A DNA stretch of 64,000 nt from Geobacteraceae bacterium (GTDB lineage Bacteria > Desulfobacterota > Desulfuromonadia > Geobacterales > Pseudopelobacteraceae): assembly GCA_025355965.1 (NCBI GenBank), contig JANXYR010000062.1:1-64000 (forward strand). The letters run 5' to 3'. Below the pieces are notes generated by a model. It was not told the DNA's origin and did not search any database. It saw only the letters and a program-made list of their open reading frames with translations. Below are positions 25,236 through 33,557 of this stretch, piece after piece. Made by a program: the position numbers and the translations under genes. Position 1 is the first letter of the stretch; the number at the start of each line of letters is the position of its first letter.

Positions 25236-25240
25236 TTATT

Positions 25241-26533
25241 TTATCCCCTTATAGGTTTTGACTTTTCTTCCAGATATTTTTCATTAAGATTACTGGGCCA
25301 CTGATGCTTTGCTGATTTGTAGGCTGTCGCCACGGTGAACAGTGCAAAATATATTAAGCTGAATAACACAAATTTTCGGGCCCTGACCGCAAACGCAACA
25401 TTTTGCCATTTATCATATAACACAGTTAAGGGCACCAAGACGGCAAGCGGATAAAACAACAGAACATGCCAATAGGACATTTCGGCTGGAATTATTGCAG
25501 AGACAGCTAATAAAGCCCAAAAACTCATCATCAGATAAAAACTTACCCAATTAGATGCATCACTTAATTTATAATCCCAGAATTTAAAAGATAATTTATT
25601 TTCTTTGGCAAAAACCAAATTATATCGAATTGAAAAATAAACCGTCATAAAACCAATCCCTTGTACTAAAACCATCCAGATCTTTTGCGCTATTCCGAAA
25701 AAAGGAGAGTGATTTAACACGTGAGAAGGAAATAAAAAGGATCCCTGGCGAATCCAATACCAGATGCCTTTTAAAAAAGGGTAAAACAATATTATTCCGC
25801 GAAATAAAAAAGGGGTGGGAGTATCACCCATTTGGAAAACTTCAGGATGATATATCTTTTCAAGGACATACGGCAGCAAACTCAAACCGCCAAGGAGCAA
25901 ACCACAAAAGCTTCCTCCCCAGCTAACTCTAATAGCTTTTTTCCAAACTAATAAAAATGAAATTATCGCTAAAGCGACAAATGAGCTATGACTTTGCATT
26001 GCGCCGAAGATGGAAATGATATGAATGGCACTGGCAATAAAGTTTGGTTTTTCAGAATTTCTTTCCGCGCTCCAAAAATGCAATGAAACCCAAAAAAACA
26101 TATATGTCGGGTTCCATAAAAAAACTTCCGAAGTACGCCAGGGACTGCACCAATAGAATATTAAATAAAGCAGGACCATTTTAAAATCAAAATACCTGAG
26201 CAAAACAGTTGTGACTAATAACAAACCTGCAAGATGAAATAAACTGACAGCCATTAAAGCCGCAAAGGGATGCTCCCAAATAGCCATAGGCCATGAAATG
26301 GCCGCCGATAAAAATGACCCCGGTGTAAAAACCTTGACTCCACTTGAAGCAATACTTCCATAGGGAGTTAATATTCCAGTGGATAAAAAATGATGCGCTC
26401 GAGCCAGTAACTGGGCAATGTCATTATCAAATTTAGTTGAAACAGCATATATTGCACTTAGAATCCCTCCGTAACAGAGCAAAATAAAAAATTGTATTTT
26501 GTTAGCAAACGATATTTTACTTGAGGAACTCAT
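25241..26533 (-). CDS. Multi-spanning membrane protein, possible GT-C transferase
   Basis: The 430-residue product has about ten hydrophobic segments from residue 12 onward. The first loop (YAVSTKFDNDIAQLLARAHHF) holds acidic residues where GT-C glycosyltransferases have theirs, and SYWHVLLFYPLAVL and similar aromatic-rich helices fit that fold. I do not recognise a named family. Its partner downstream is a GT2 enzyme that would make the lipid-linked donor, so transfer of that sugar on the outer face of the membrane is a reasonable guess. The sequence is AT-rich, unlike its neighbours. Confidence 0.65.
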   Translation of the reverse strand: MSSSSKISFANKIQFFILLCYGGILSAIYAVSTKFDNDIAQLLARAHHFLSTGILTPYGSIASSGVKVFTPGSFLSAAISWPMAIWEHPFAALMAVSLFHLAGLLLVTTVLLRYFDFKMVLLYLIFYWCSPWRTSEVFLWNPTYMFFWVSLHFWSAERNSEKPNFIASAIHIISIFGAMQSHSSFVALAIISFLLVWKKAIRVSWGGSFCGLLLGGLSLLPYVLEKIYHPEVFQMGDTPTPFLFRGIILFYPFLKGIWYWIRQGSFLFPSHVLNHSPFFGIAQKIWMVLVQGIGFMTVYFSIRYNLVFAKENKLSFKFWDYKLSDASNWVSFYLMMSFWALLAVSAIIPAEMSYWHVLLFYPLAVLVPLTVLYDKWQNVAFAVRARKFVLFSLIYFALFTVATAYKSAKHQWPSNLNEKYLEEKSKPIRG

Positions 26534-26587
26534 TTTTGACCCTTTTAATAAAAATAGAAGAATTCCAATTCAGTCATAGTCCCCTTT

Positions 26588-27994
26588 TCATATCTGGCTC
26601 AGCGCCTCATCCGCCGCACGTTCCGCCGCAGCCACACAGTCATTCAGTCCGATGCCTCGGTATGAATTGCCGGTCAGTATCAGCCCCGGATACGCACGTA
26701 GCAAATCATCCAATCCTTGCAGCCGCTTGCCATGGCCAACGGTGTACTGCGGGATGGCCTGCGGATGGCGGAAGACCCTGACAAATTCCGGCTCAGCATC
26801 GATTCCCATAGCTAAAACCAGATCCTGCCTGACACGAGCCACTACTTCATCATCACTCAAAGTTACATATTTCGGAAAACAGGCTCCACCCATCATACTT
26901 CGGAGCAACACTTTTCCCTCCGGAGCCCTATCCTCAAACATGCTTGAATCCCATAGGGTGCCAAGCGTGTTGCAACCTTCCTTTTTAGGGATCAGATAGC
27001 CGAATCCATCCAGAGAGCGCCTGATCTGTCCACGACTGTAGCCAAAGCAGATTACCGTCATACTGGCGTAGCGAATCTGCTGCAATATACCGGTTATTCC
27101 TCCGTCCAGACCTGCAAGCATCTCAGCAGCCGTAAAAGCCGGTGAAGCAACTATTACCTGATCTGCAACGTATTCTGCTCCATCGCTGCACTTCACCCGG
27201 TAAGGGACGCTTGTTCCCTTCTCAACTGCAGTGACAGTGGCACCCGGCTTGACAACCTCGCCTAGTGACGTTGCCATGGCATCTGATAGATATTGGATTC
27301 CCTCGCGGAAAGATGTCAGTACACCACCTGGGCCGGCGGCGCTGGAAACGACTTTTCCGGCTGCCTGATCGCGTTTTTTCTTTTTGGCCAGCATGATCAT
27401 GGCACGGATCAATCCGCCGTATTCCCTCTCCAGTTCAGCAATGCGGGGAAAACAGGAAACCAGCGACATGGTTTCCGGATCGCCGGCAAAGATGCCGGAA
27501 ACCATCGGTGCAATCAGCTTGTCAAGCGCCTCCCCCCCCAATCTGCGCCTACCAAAGTCAGCCAGGGTTTCATCCGCACCGACTGGGGCTGAAGAAATAA
27601 AAGGTGTCGGCTCCATTGCCAGCCGTAACTTACCCGGCCATGAAATCAGTCGGCTGCGAAGGAAGCCCAAGGCGCCGTCCGGCAACTGGTGCAATTCTCC
27701 ACCGGAGTAGATGAAGCGCTTGCGAGCGTTATCGTTGCTGCGATGCAGGCGACCCTCAACACCAATCGCCCTGCAGAGATCCAGTGTCTGGGGCTTGCTG
27801 TCCAGAAAACCGTTCGGCCCCCATTCACAGGTGTATCCTTCGGCCTTGATACTCCGTATTTTCCCCCCCGGATGCTGCTCCTTCTCCAGCAGAGTGATTT
27901 CGAGCTCTTTTCCGGCAGCCTCAGCCTTTGAACGCAGTAGCCAAGCTGTAGCCAGACCGGATATGCCGCCTCCGACTATAATCACTTTTTTCAT
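26588..27994 (-). CDS. hemG: Protoporphyrinogen oxidase, oxygen-dependent type
   Basis: The 468-residue flavoprotein begins with the FAD-binding VIIVGGGISGLATAWLL and LLEKEQHPGGKIRS and shows the oxidase family signature GYTCEWGPNGFLDSKP. The C-terminus (GLILTGNSYRGIGLNDCVAAAERAADE) closes the FAD site. It oxidises protoporphyrinogen IX to protoporphyrin IX, the next-to-last step of haem synthesis (the HemY/PPOX type, here named by the hemG convention). The substrate-type electron acceptor in an anaerobe may not be oxygen. GAGGGCGG precedes the ATG. It faces away from the dnaJ-like gene. Confidence 0.92.
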   Translation of the reverse strand: MKKVIIVGGGISGLATAWLLRSKAEAAGKELEITLLEKEQHPGGKIRSIKAEGYTCEWGPNGFLDSKPQTLDLCRAIGVEGRLHRSNDNARKRFIYSGGELHQLPDGALGFLRSRLISWPGKLRLAMEPTPFISSAPVGADETLADFGRRRLGGEALDKLIAPMVSGIFAGDPETMSLVSCFPRIAELEREYGGLIRAMIMLAKKKKRDQAAGKVVSSAAGPGGVLTSFREGIQYLSDAMATSLGEVVKPGATVTAVEKGTSVPYRVKCSDGAEYVADQVIVASPAFTAAEMLAGLDGGITGILQQIRYASMTVICFGYSRGQIRRSLDGFGYLIPKKEGCNTLGTLWDSSMFEDRAPEGKVLLRSMMGGACFPKYVTLSDDEVVARVRQDLVLAMGIDAEPEFVRVFRHPQAIPQYTVGHGKRLQGLDDLLRAYPGLILTGNSYRGIGLNDCVAAAERAADEALSQI

Positions 27995-28140
27995 GGAACC
28001 GCCCTCGAGTTAGGTTTTGTGTATTTCTCCGATATTACGTATGGCGCCCTCCTCTGTCAAGGTATACACCTCCGACGGAGTTGACAGCTTTGGAGTTAGG
28101 GCTTACATTGCCTGCAAATAATAAAAAAATGGAGATTTTT

Positions 28141-29052
28141 ATGGCACAGGTTGATTACTACAAAGCGCTGGGTATCGAAAAAGGTTCTTCTCCAGACGAG
28201 ATAAAGAAAGCCTTCCGTAAGCTGGCGGTCAAGTATCACCCGGACCGCAACCCCGATAACAAAGGTGCCGAAGATAAATTCAAGGAGATCAACGAAGCTT
28301 ATGCCGTACTCTCCGACCCGGAGAAGAAACAGCAGTATGATACCTACGGCTCCAGCGGTTTTCACAAACAGTACAGTCAGGAGGATATTTTCCGTGGTTT
28401 CGACTTCGGCAATGCCTATAAAGATATGGGTGGTGGATTTGGTGGAGGAGGTTCTGAGGATCTTTTTTCACGGCTGTTCGGCGGTTCCTTTGGTCGCGGA
28501 GGGGGGCGAGGTGGTTTTAGAGCGGCCCCGCAAAGAGGAGCGGACCATGAAATGGAGGTTACAGTCAGCTTCAGAGATGCTGCTCAAGGTGCTGAAAAAC
28601 AGATCGCTTTCCGGCGCAACGGGCAGAGGGAGGAGCTGAAGGTAAAAATCCCCGCCGGAGTCGATAACGGCAGCAAGATTCGAATTACCGGCAAAGGCGC
28701 CCAAGGTGAGGGTGGCGGAACAGTCGGCGATCTGTACCTCATCATCCATGTAATGCCAGATCCGGTCTTCAGCCGCGATGGCGGCGATCTGTTCGTTGAA
28801 CGCTCTATTCCGTTCAGTGCCGCCTGTCTGGGGATTTCTCTCGACGTCCCCACTCTGGAAGGTGACAAGCGGATCAAAGTCCCCGCCGGAATTCAGCCCG
28901 GCACCAAGATCAGGCTGAAAGGATGCGGAATCAAGTCGCTCGGCTCAAACGCCAAAGGTGATTTGTATGTCAAGGTCGGGGTACATATTCCGGAAGCACT
29001 GAACGGTGAGCAAAAGAAGTTGGTGGAGGAGTTGGCTGAGAAGGGGCTCTAA
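28141..29052 (+). CDS. DnaJ-class co-chaperone without zinc finger (CbpA-like)
   Basis: I start at ATG 28141 (303 residues), which has GGAGA upstream and opens the J domain directly. The J domain (residues 2-70) contains the HPD motif in KYHPDRNP. A Gly/Phe-rich linker follows (about 85-130), then two C-terminal substrate-binding beta domains (VSFRDAAQGAEKQIAF, VPAGIQPGTKIRLKG). There is no CxxCxGxG zinc finger, so this is the CbpA/type II class. Such proteins stimulate DnaK ATPase activity and deliver clients. It is a single-gene unit ending in a strong terminator. Confidence 0.92.
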   Translation: MAQVDYYKALGIEKGSSPDEIKKAFRKLAVKYHPDRNPDNKGAEDKFKEINEAYAVLSDPEKKQQYDTYGSSGFHKQYSQEDIFRGFDFGNAYKDMGGGFGGGGSEDLFSRLFGGSFGRGGGRGGFRAAPQRGADHEMEVTVSFRDAAQGAEKQIAFRRNGQREELKVKIPAGVDNGSKIRITGKGAQGEGGGTVGDLYLIIHVMPDPVFSRDGGDLFVERSIPFSAACLGISLDVPTLEGDKRIKVPAGIQPGTKIRLKGCGIKSLGSNAKGDLYVKVGVHIPEALNGEQKKLVEELAEKGL

Positions 29053-29077
29053 TACTAAAGAATGTTGAAGTCTGTTC

Positions 29078-29111
29078 AAACCTCCGAAGTTTTCTAAAAC
29101 CTCGGAGGTTT
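29078..29111 (+). terminator. Terminator between dnaJ-like gene and ispF
   Basis: AAACCTCCGA (29078-29087) pairs with TCGGAGGTTT (29102-29111), followed by TATTTTG. It lies 25 bases after the dnaJ-like stop. Since ispF converges from the other side and ends at 29122, the hairpin may serve both. Confidence 0.85.
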
Positions 29112-29121
29112 TATTTTGTAC

Positions 29122-29595
29122 TTACTTTGCTGCCATCAACACCACCGCGTGGGCCGCAATACCTTCACCGGCCCCGCTAAAACCAAGTCCTTCTTCGGTT
29201 GTTGCCTTGACATTGATCTGTGTAATATCAGCATTCAGCACTGTCGCAATATTCTGCCGCATGTTCCGGATGTGTGGTGCCATCTTCGGCATTTGGGCAA
29301 TAATGGTGGCATCCAGATTACCCAACTTGTAACCACACCTGTCGGCCAGGTCCATGACATGCGCGAGAAGCCTCAGGCTGTCCGCCCCTTTGTAGGCCAC
29401 ATCGGTGTCAGGGAAGTGTTTACCAATATCACCTTCACCGATCGCCCCCAGAATGCCGTCGGCAATGGCGTGCAGCAGCACGTCGGCATCGGAATGCCCG
29501 AGCAACCCTTTTTCCCAGGGAATATCCACACCACCCATGATCAGTTTTCTCCCCTCCACCAAGCGGTGAACGTCGTAGCCGTGACCTATGCGCAT
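29122..29595 (-). CDS. ispF: 2-C-methyl-D-erythritol 2,4-cyclodiphosphate synthase
   Basis: The 157-residue protein is the full family length: [26 protein letters not shown] with the Asp-x-His metal ligands, [22 protein letters not shown], and the C-terminal [24 protein letters not shown]. IspF makes the cyclic diphosphate of the MEP isoprenoid pathway, which feeds menaquinone and undecaprenyl lipids. AAGGAGA precedes the ATG. ispD, often adjacent or fused, is not next to it. Confidence 0.96.
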   Translation of the reverse strand: MRIGHGYDVHRLVEGRKLIMGGVDIPWEKGLLGHSDADVLLHAIADGILGAIGEGDIGKHFPDTDVAYKGADSLRLLAHVMDLADRCGYKLGNLDATIIAQMPKMAPHIRNMRQNIATVLNADITQINVKATTEEGLGFSGAGEGIAAHAVVLMAAK

Positions 29596-29619
29596 AAACT
29601 ATTATCTCCTTATAGCCTG

Positions 29620-30486
29620 TTAGTTGTTATCGATGTCACTCGCCTGCTGCTTGCGTTTTGCTGTTTTTTTCACCAGTTGTTTCTCTTCGGTCTTTACTCG
29701 ACGCTCAACTTTCTTGATATCCTCGGCAGGCGGCAATTCTTCAGGCTTTATACCGCGATCTGTCAACACCTTACGTACATCAAGATTATTCTTCACATGC
29801 TCAGATGTTATTGCGCCTTCATGACGCAGGTCGTCGCGTTTGATATTAAAATTGGTAATCTCGTTTGCAAAATCTTTGGCCTTGATGGTGATTGTGGGGA
29901 GAAAGTCAGCTAACGCCCGGCTATCAGCCATTCCCAGCCGATCTTTCATCTGCTGGGTTGTTTTGCCGCCAAAAAGAGCCGCATCTCCCTTGCTGCGGAT
30001 ACGAGCAAAACCGCTGTTGTCTCCGATGCGCTCGAAGATCAAACCGGACAGCTCTTTCTCGGACAGAGTCAGTTTTTGACGGGCAGTCAGGCGTTCCTGT
30101 TCTTCAAGTCGCTTTTCAATCAGTTCAAGTCTACGTGTTTGAACGGCAAAGTACGTCTGAGCAAAAGCGATCTCCACCTTGCGCGGATCACCGTTCTGAG
30201 CGATCAGGTAGCAGGCGTAACGGGTAAGAGCAATATCGTCTATTTCACGCTCAGCACCGGAACCGATATCAACCATTTTCCTGACGTCAGGAAAATGGTT
30301 CAAAATTTCATGCCCCGCTGTCTTGCAAGCAATCTTTGCTTTTTCGATAACCTTGGCAAAGTTCTCCCACTTGGAATAGCCCAGAAGTCCTTGAAGATCA
30401 CGGGCGAACCAGAATTCTTCGCCATCGATTTTGTGGGCGTAGTCCTCGAAGTTTTTGTGAAGTTGGATGATAATGTTGCTTTTCAT
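29620..30486 (-). CDS. dinD: DNA-damage-inducible protein D (DinD-like)
   Basis: The 288-residue protein matches DinD: FEDYAHKIDGEEFWFARDLQGLLGYSKWENFAKVIEKAK at the start (a Bro/KilA-N-like domain), DIALTRYACYLIAQNGDPRK, and a C-terminal part with KTTQQMKDRLGMADSRALADFLP. The C-terminal 30 residues are Lys-rich. In E. coli DinD belongs to the SOS regulon and its product inhibits RecA activity; a LexA box is not obvious to me upstream here. The gene contains a perfect 30-base palindrome at 30271-30300. AGAGGA precedes the ATG. Confidence 0.88.
   Translation of the reverse strand: MKSNIIIQLHKNFEDYAHKIDGEEFWFARDLQGLLGYSKWENFAKVIEKAKIACKTAGHEILNHFPDVRKMVDIGSGAEREIDDIALTRYACYLIAQNGDPRKVEIAFAQTYFAVQTRRLELIEKRLEEQERLTARQKLTLSEKELSGLIFERIGDNSGFARIRSKGDAALFGGKTTQQMKDRLGMADSRALADFLPTITIKAKDFANEITNFNIKRDDLRHEGAITSEHVKNNLDVRKVLTDRGIKPEELPPAEDIKKVERRVKTEEKQLVKKTAKRKQQASDIDNN
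30271..30300. repeat. Perfect 30-bp palindrome within dinD
   Basis: AACCATTTTCCTGAC is followed directly by its exact reverse complement GTCAGGAAAATGGTT with no loop. It encodes NHFPDVRKMV in dinD, a stretch conserved in the protein family, so at least part of the symmetry is constrained by coding. Confidence 0.95.
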
Positions 30487-30616
30487 GGTTTCCTCTTATT
30501 CCCTTTGACCGTCACACTCACGACAATTACTTATTAATGGGTATTTCTATGGACGATTTATTGCCTGAAAGTAAATTTATTTACCTCAAGCTTGGCCATA
30601 GGATTGTTACGCATAA

Positions 30617-30835
30617 TTAAGTGGTTATGACGTCGTGCATAGTTCTATAGACATTTTTACTTAATAAACACCGTTGATTCAGCTTCGTTTCGTCCATCAG
30701 ATACCGGGTAATGCCGAAGACGCTGAAAAAACCGTCCCAAAAACTTTTTGCTTCGGCATCTTCCGAACTTTCCGTTGCCCACTCACGGCTGAAGGCCAAG
30801 GCGCGGTCACGTATTTCATTCCAGAAGAGGGGCAT
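30617..30835 (-). pseudogene. Remnant of a class I DNA methyltransferase N-terminus
   Basis: The 72-residue frame has a proper start (GAGGT six bases before the ATG). It begins PLFWNEIRDRALAFSREWAT, continues SEDAEAKSFWDGFFSVFGI, and is the N-terminus of large SAM-dependent DNA methyltransferases of the type IIG/MmeI-like class, which normally run to 900 or more residues. After about residue 47 the sequence departs from the family and soon stops. No catalytic NPPY-type motif is present, so this is a truncated relic. dinD-like genes are often near restriction-modification loci. The 130-base gap between this remnant and gpsA shows nothing. Confidence 0.75.
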
Positions 30836-30964
30836 CAGAGTACCTCAAGAAGATATAAACTTTTACTACGTTACAAAAACAGCACGGTATCTAAAAAGTT
30901 GATAACTCGTGCTGTGATGGTTGGTTATAAAATTTTTGACGGTTTTTCACCGTAATTTACATGC

Positions 30965-31984
30965 TCACCCTTCCGCCTTCAAACCCCGCGCCATCAGCTC
31001 TATTACCGCCTGCCTGGCCGGTTTGTCCTCGTGCAGAATCTGGTAGGTCTTCTCAACAATAGGCATATCTACTCCAAGTCGGCGCGCGAGATGGTAGACT
31101 GATTCAGTGCTCTTTACACCTTCTGCCACCATACGCATCTCGGCAAGAATGTCCGTCAAATCCATCCCCTGACCGAGCTTAAAACCGACCGTACGGTTAC
31201 GGGAAAGATCACCGGTGCAAGTCAGGACCAGATCGCCCATACCAGCCAGACCGGCAAAGGTGGCAGCCTGTGCCCCCATGGCCTGCCCCAGTCGATTCAT
31301 CTCGGCCAGCCCCCTCGTAATAAGGGCAGCCCGTGCATTGTGGCCGAAACCAAGGCCATCGCAGATTCCGGCAGCGATAGCGATAACATTTTTGACCGCG
31401 CCTCCCAGCTCAACACCGACCACATCACCATTCGTGTAGACCCGCAAACATGGGCAGCTGAAAGCGGCCTGAACACGCCCAGAGGCTATCGGGTTGCGGG
31501 AGGCAGCTACGATCAACGAGGGGAGCTCCTGAGCGACTTCACGGGCAAAAGTCGGGCCGGAGAGTGCTACATAGCGGTTCAGCGCAGCATCACCGAGCAA
31601 CTCTCCGCAGATCTGGGAAACCGTCTGAAGGGTTTCGAGTTCAATTCCTTTGGAAGCATTTGCAATAATAGAGTCCGGAGCGATGTAGGGGGCAAGCTGT
31701 TTTAGCACTCCGCGCATGACTTGTACCGGCGTCACCAGCAGGATGATGCTCCTGCCACGGGTCGCCTCTTCAAGGCTCCCAGTACACACCAGAGTCGGGT
31801 GCAGGTTGATGCCGGCAAGATAGAGCGAGTTTGTGTGGCTGGTATTGATCTCCGCCACCAGTTCCGGCTCATATGCCCAGAGTACCGTGTCATTGCCGTT
31901 GGCCGCAAGACGACCGGCCAAAGCGGTTCCCCAGCTACCGCCACCAATTACAGCAATTCTCTCTATTTCAGTCGTCATATTCAT
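30965..31984 (-). CDS. gpsA: Glycerol-3-phosphate dehydrogenase [NAD(P)+]
   Basis: The protein is about 337-341 residues depending on which of three in-frame ATGs is used (31990, 31984 or 31978); AAGAAGG lies closest to the first two. All overlap the end of the HEAT-repeat gene. It has IAVIGGGSWGTALAGRLAANG for NAD(P) binding, the catalytic Lys in GGAVKNVIAIAAGICDGLGFG and GLAGMGDLVLTCTGDLSRNRTVG. GpsA makes sn-glycerol 3-phosphate for phospholipid synthesis. It is the last gene of gyrA-HEAT-gpsA, translationally coupled to the gene before it. Confidence 0.95.
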   Translation of the reverse strand: MNMTTEIERIAVIGGGSWGTALAGRLAANGNDTVLWAYEPELVAEINTSHTNSLYLAGINLHPTLVCTGSLEEATRGRSIILLVTPVQVMRGVLKQLAPYIAPDSIIANASKGIELETLQTVSQICGELLGDAALNRYVALSGPTFAREVAQELPSLIVAASRNPIASGRVQAAFSCPCLRVYTNGDVVGVELGGAVKNVIAIAAGICDGLGFGHNARAALITRGLAEMNRLGQAMGAQAATFAGLAGMGDLVLTCTGDLSRNRTVGFKLGQGMDLTDILAEMRMVAEGVKSTESVYHLARRLGVDMPIVEKTYQILHEDKPARQAVIELMARGLKAEG

Positions 31985-33557
31985 CGTCATCAAACCCTTC
32001 TTCAAGGCGTGGATCATACCCCTCTGCCAATGTTTGCCGAGCGGCATCCACGCTATCCAGCAGCAAACGCCGGACGAATGGGTGACGACAATCAGGCAGG
32101 AAACCACCGACGAGACTTAAGGCCGTTGCCAATGTCTTTTGTATTGCGCTTTCATCCGCTTCTATCTGCTGCAGATAATCTGCGGTCAGCAGCAACCGTT
32201 TGATGATATCGGCGCGGCGTGGCACAATCAACTCGTCACAGCAGCTGGAAATCTCCTTTTCCAAAGCCTCCGGCGACACTGAGTCAGGACCACCATCCGT
32301 TTCGAGGGCATTGAAACGATCAGCAGCATCATATAGAGCCGTCTCGGTCAAAACCCACCCTTCCAGTCCCGGTTCATCCAGCAGATCGTTGCTTGTAGCA
32401 ACATAAGCGGGAATCTTCTCGACGATGTCTTCCAGATGTTTGAGTTTAAAACGTGGGATGTATGCTTCAGGCTTTAGAGAATCCGGTCGAAAGAGGCGCA
32501 TATCAACGTAGAAGTCAGGCGGGAGGTAAAAGCCCCCCTCTCTGCTGCGGTGGAGTGCGTCACGCAGCGAAGCCAGAGCATAGTCATGCTCAACCGGTGT
32601 CAGCATCTCACCGCCGGCCACATCTTTTAAAATATGGCCGTACTCCTTTTGGTCCTTCATGCGATAGCTGATGGCATTCAGCATGCCGTCCATCTCACCG
32701 GTAAGGATCAACATTGCTGCAAAGGCACGATCATCCAGCCGCCATGAGAACCATAGTGTACGGGAACCGTAGAAATCGACCGGGCCGGCATAAACTTCGT
32801 GGAAGGGAAGTGGCTGCTGTAAAGAGTGCGGCAGCTCAAGCACCTCACTGATCCCGATGAATGAGAGCCGCCGGATACTGCGCCGGATCATGGCCGCCAG
32901 TTCACCTTCGAACCGCATCTCCGCCCGTTCCAGAACATCCAGTGCATAGCCACTTTTCGCACGTCCCAGCGCACGTATCGCTTCGAGTACGATCTCCTCC
33001 TTCTCAAAAGAGAGCAGGATTTCAAGGAGTGCCATCGCTTCAGCAGAACTGTTATCGGAAAGGCGGTGCATCATCCGCTCGCGGAATTCGTCCGCCACAT
33101 CAAGAAAGCTGTCGATAAACCGGACCAGACCGCGTTCGTTATCGCTCAGGCAGTCGTCAACAAAGCCTTCCAACGTGGGGGAACCATAGCCGGTCATTGA
33201 GGCAAAGGGCGGGGCCGTAACATCGATACCGCTGTCGTGCAGCACATCCAGAAGCGCCAACTTGCCATCCTCCTCCAGATCCGTGCGCTTAAGGGTGATC
33301 TGGATTAGTTGATCCATCCATGCCGAGGCATCGAAAAAATCAAGCATACAGGTGTAGCGGTATATGGCCGTGCCGTTCTGCTCTCGCCAGAGCTTGCGCA
33401 CCAGCGGTGAGAGCGCCCGCTTGCCGGACTTCTGCAGCCGTCGGCCGATGCGCTCCATCTGCTCACCGGTCAGATCGTCCCGCTTGAGAAAGTCCAGCAG
33501 CCGGTTAATGCGGCGCCGCTCACGCAGCGATTTATCTATTTTGAGGGGCAAAGTCAT
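31968..33557 (-). CDS. HEAT-repeat-containing protein of unknown function
   Basis: The 529-residue product is soluble and mostly helical. Helical repeat units are visible, for example EAMALLEILLSFEKEEIVLEAIRALGRAKSGYALDVLERAEMRF near the middle, in the style of HEAT repeats. The N-terminal part is basic (KSLRERRRINRLLDFLKR) and the C-terminus ends in an acidic run (GFDDDEYDD). It starts immediately after the gyrA stop codon and overlaps gpsA, so it is translated from the same message as both. I recall a similar gene after gyrA in other Geobacter genomes; no function is known to me. Confidence 0.8.
   Translation of the reverse strand: MTLPLKIDKSLRERRRINRLLDFLKRDDLTGEQMERIGRRLQKSGKRALSPLVRKLWREQNGTAIYRYTCMLDFFDASAWMDQLIQITLKRTDLEEDGKLALLDVLHDSGIDVTAPPFASMTGYGSPTLEGFVDDCLSDNERGLVRFIDSFLDVADEFRERMMHRLSDNSSAEAMALLEILLSFEKEEIVLEAIRALGRAKSGYALDVLERAEMRFEGELAAMIRRSIRRLSFIGISEVLELPHSLQQPLPFHEVYAGPVDFYGSRTLWFSWRLDDRAFAAMLILTGEMDGMLNAISYRMKDQKEYGHILKDVAGGEMLTPVEHDYALASLRDALHRSREGGFYLPPDFYVDMRLFRPDSLKPEAYIPRFKLKHLEDIVEKIPAYVATSNDLLDEPGLEGWVLTETALYDAADRFNALETDGGPDSVSPEALEKEISSCCDELIVPRRADIIKRLLLTADYLQQIEADESAIQKTLATALSLVGGFLPDCRHPFVRRLLLDSVDAARQTLAEGYDPRLEEGFDDDEYDD

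Noticed and set aside
29892-30227. Plus-strand frames opposite dinD
   Set aside because: They have no start signals and no family resemblance; dinD is clear on the other strand.
30271-30300. Palindrome in dinD as a terminator
   Set aside because: It is within a conserved coding region, has no loop and no T run.
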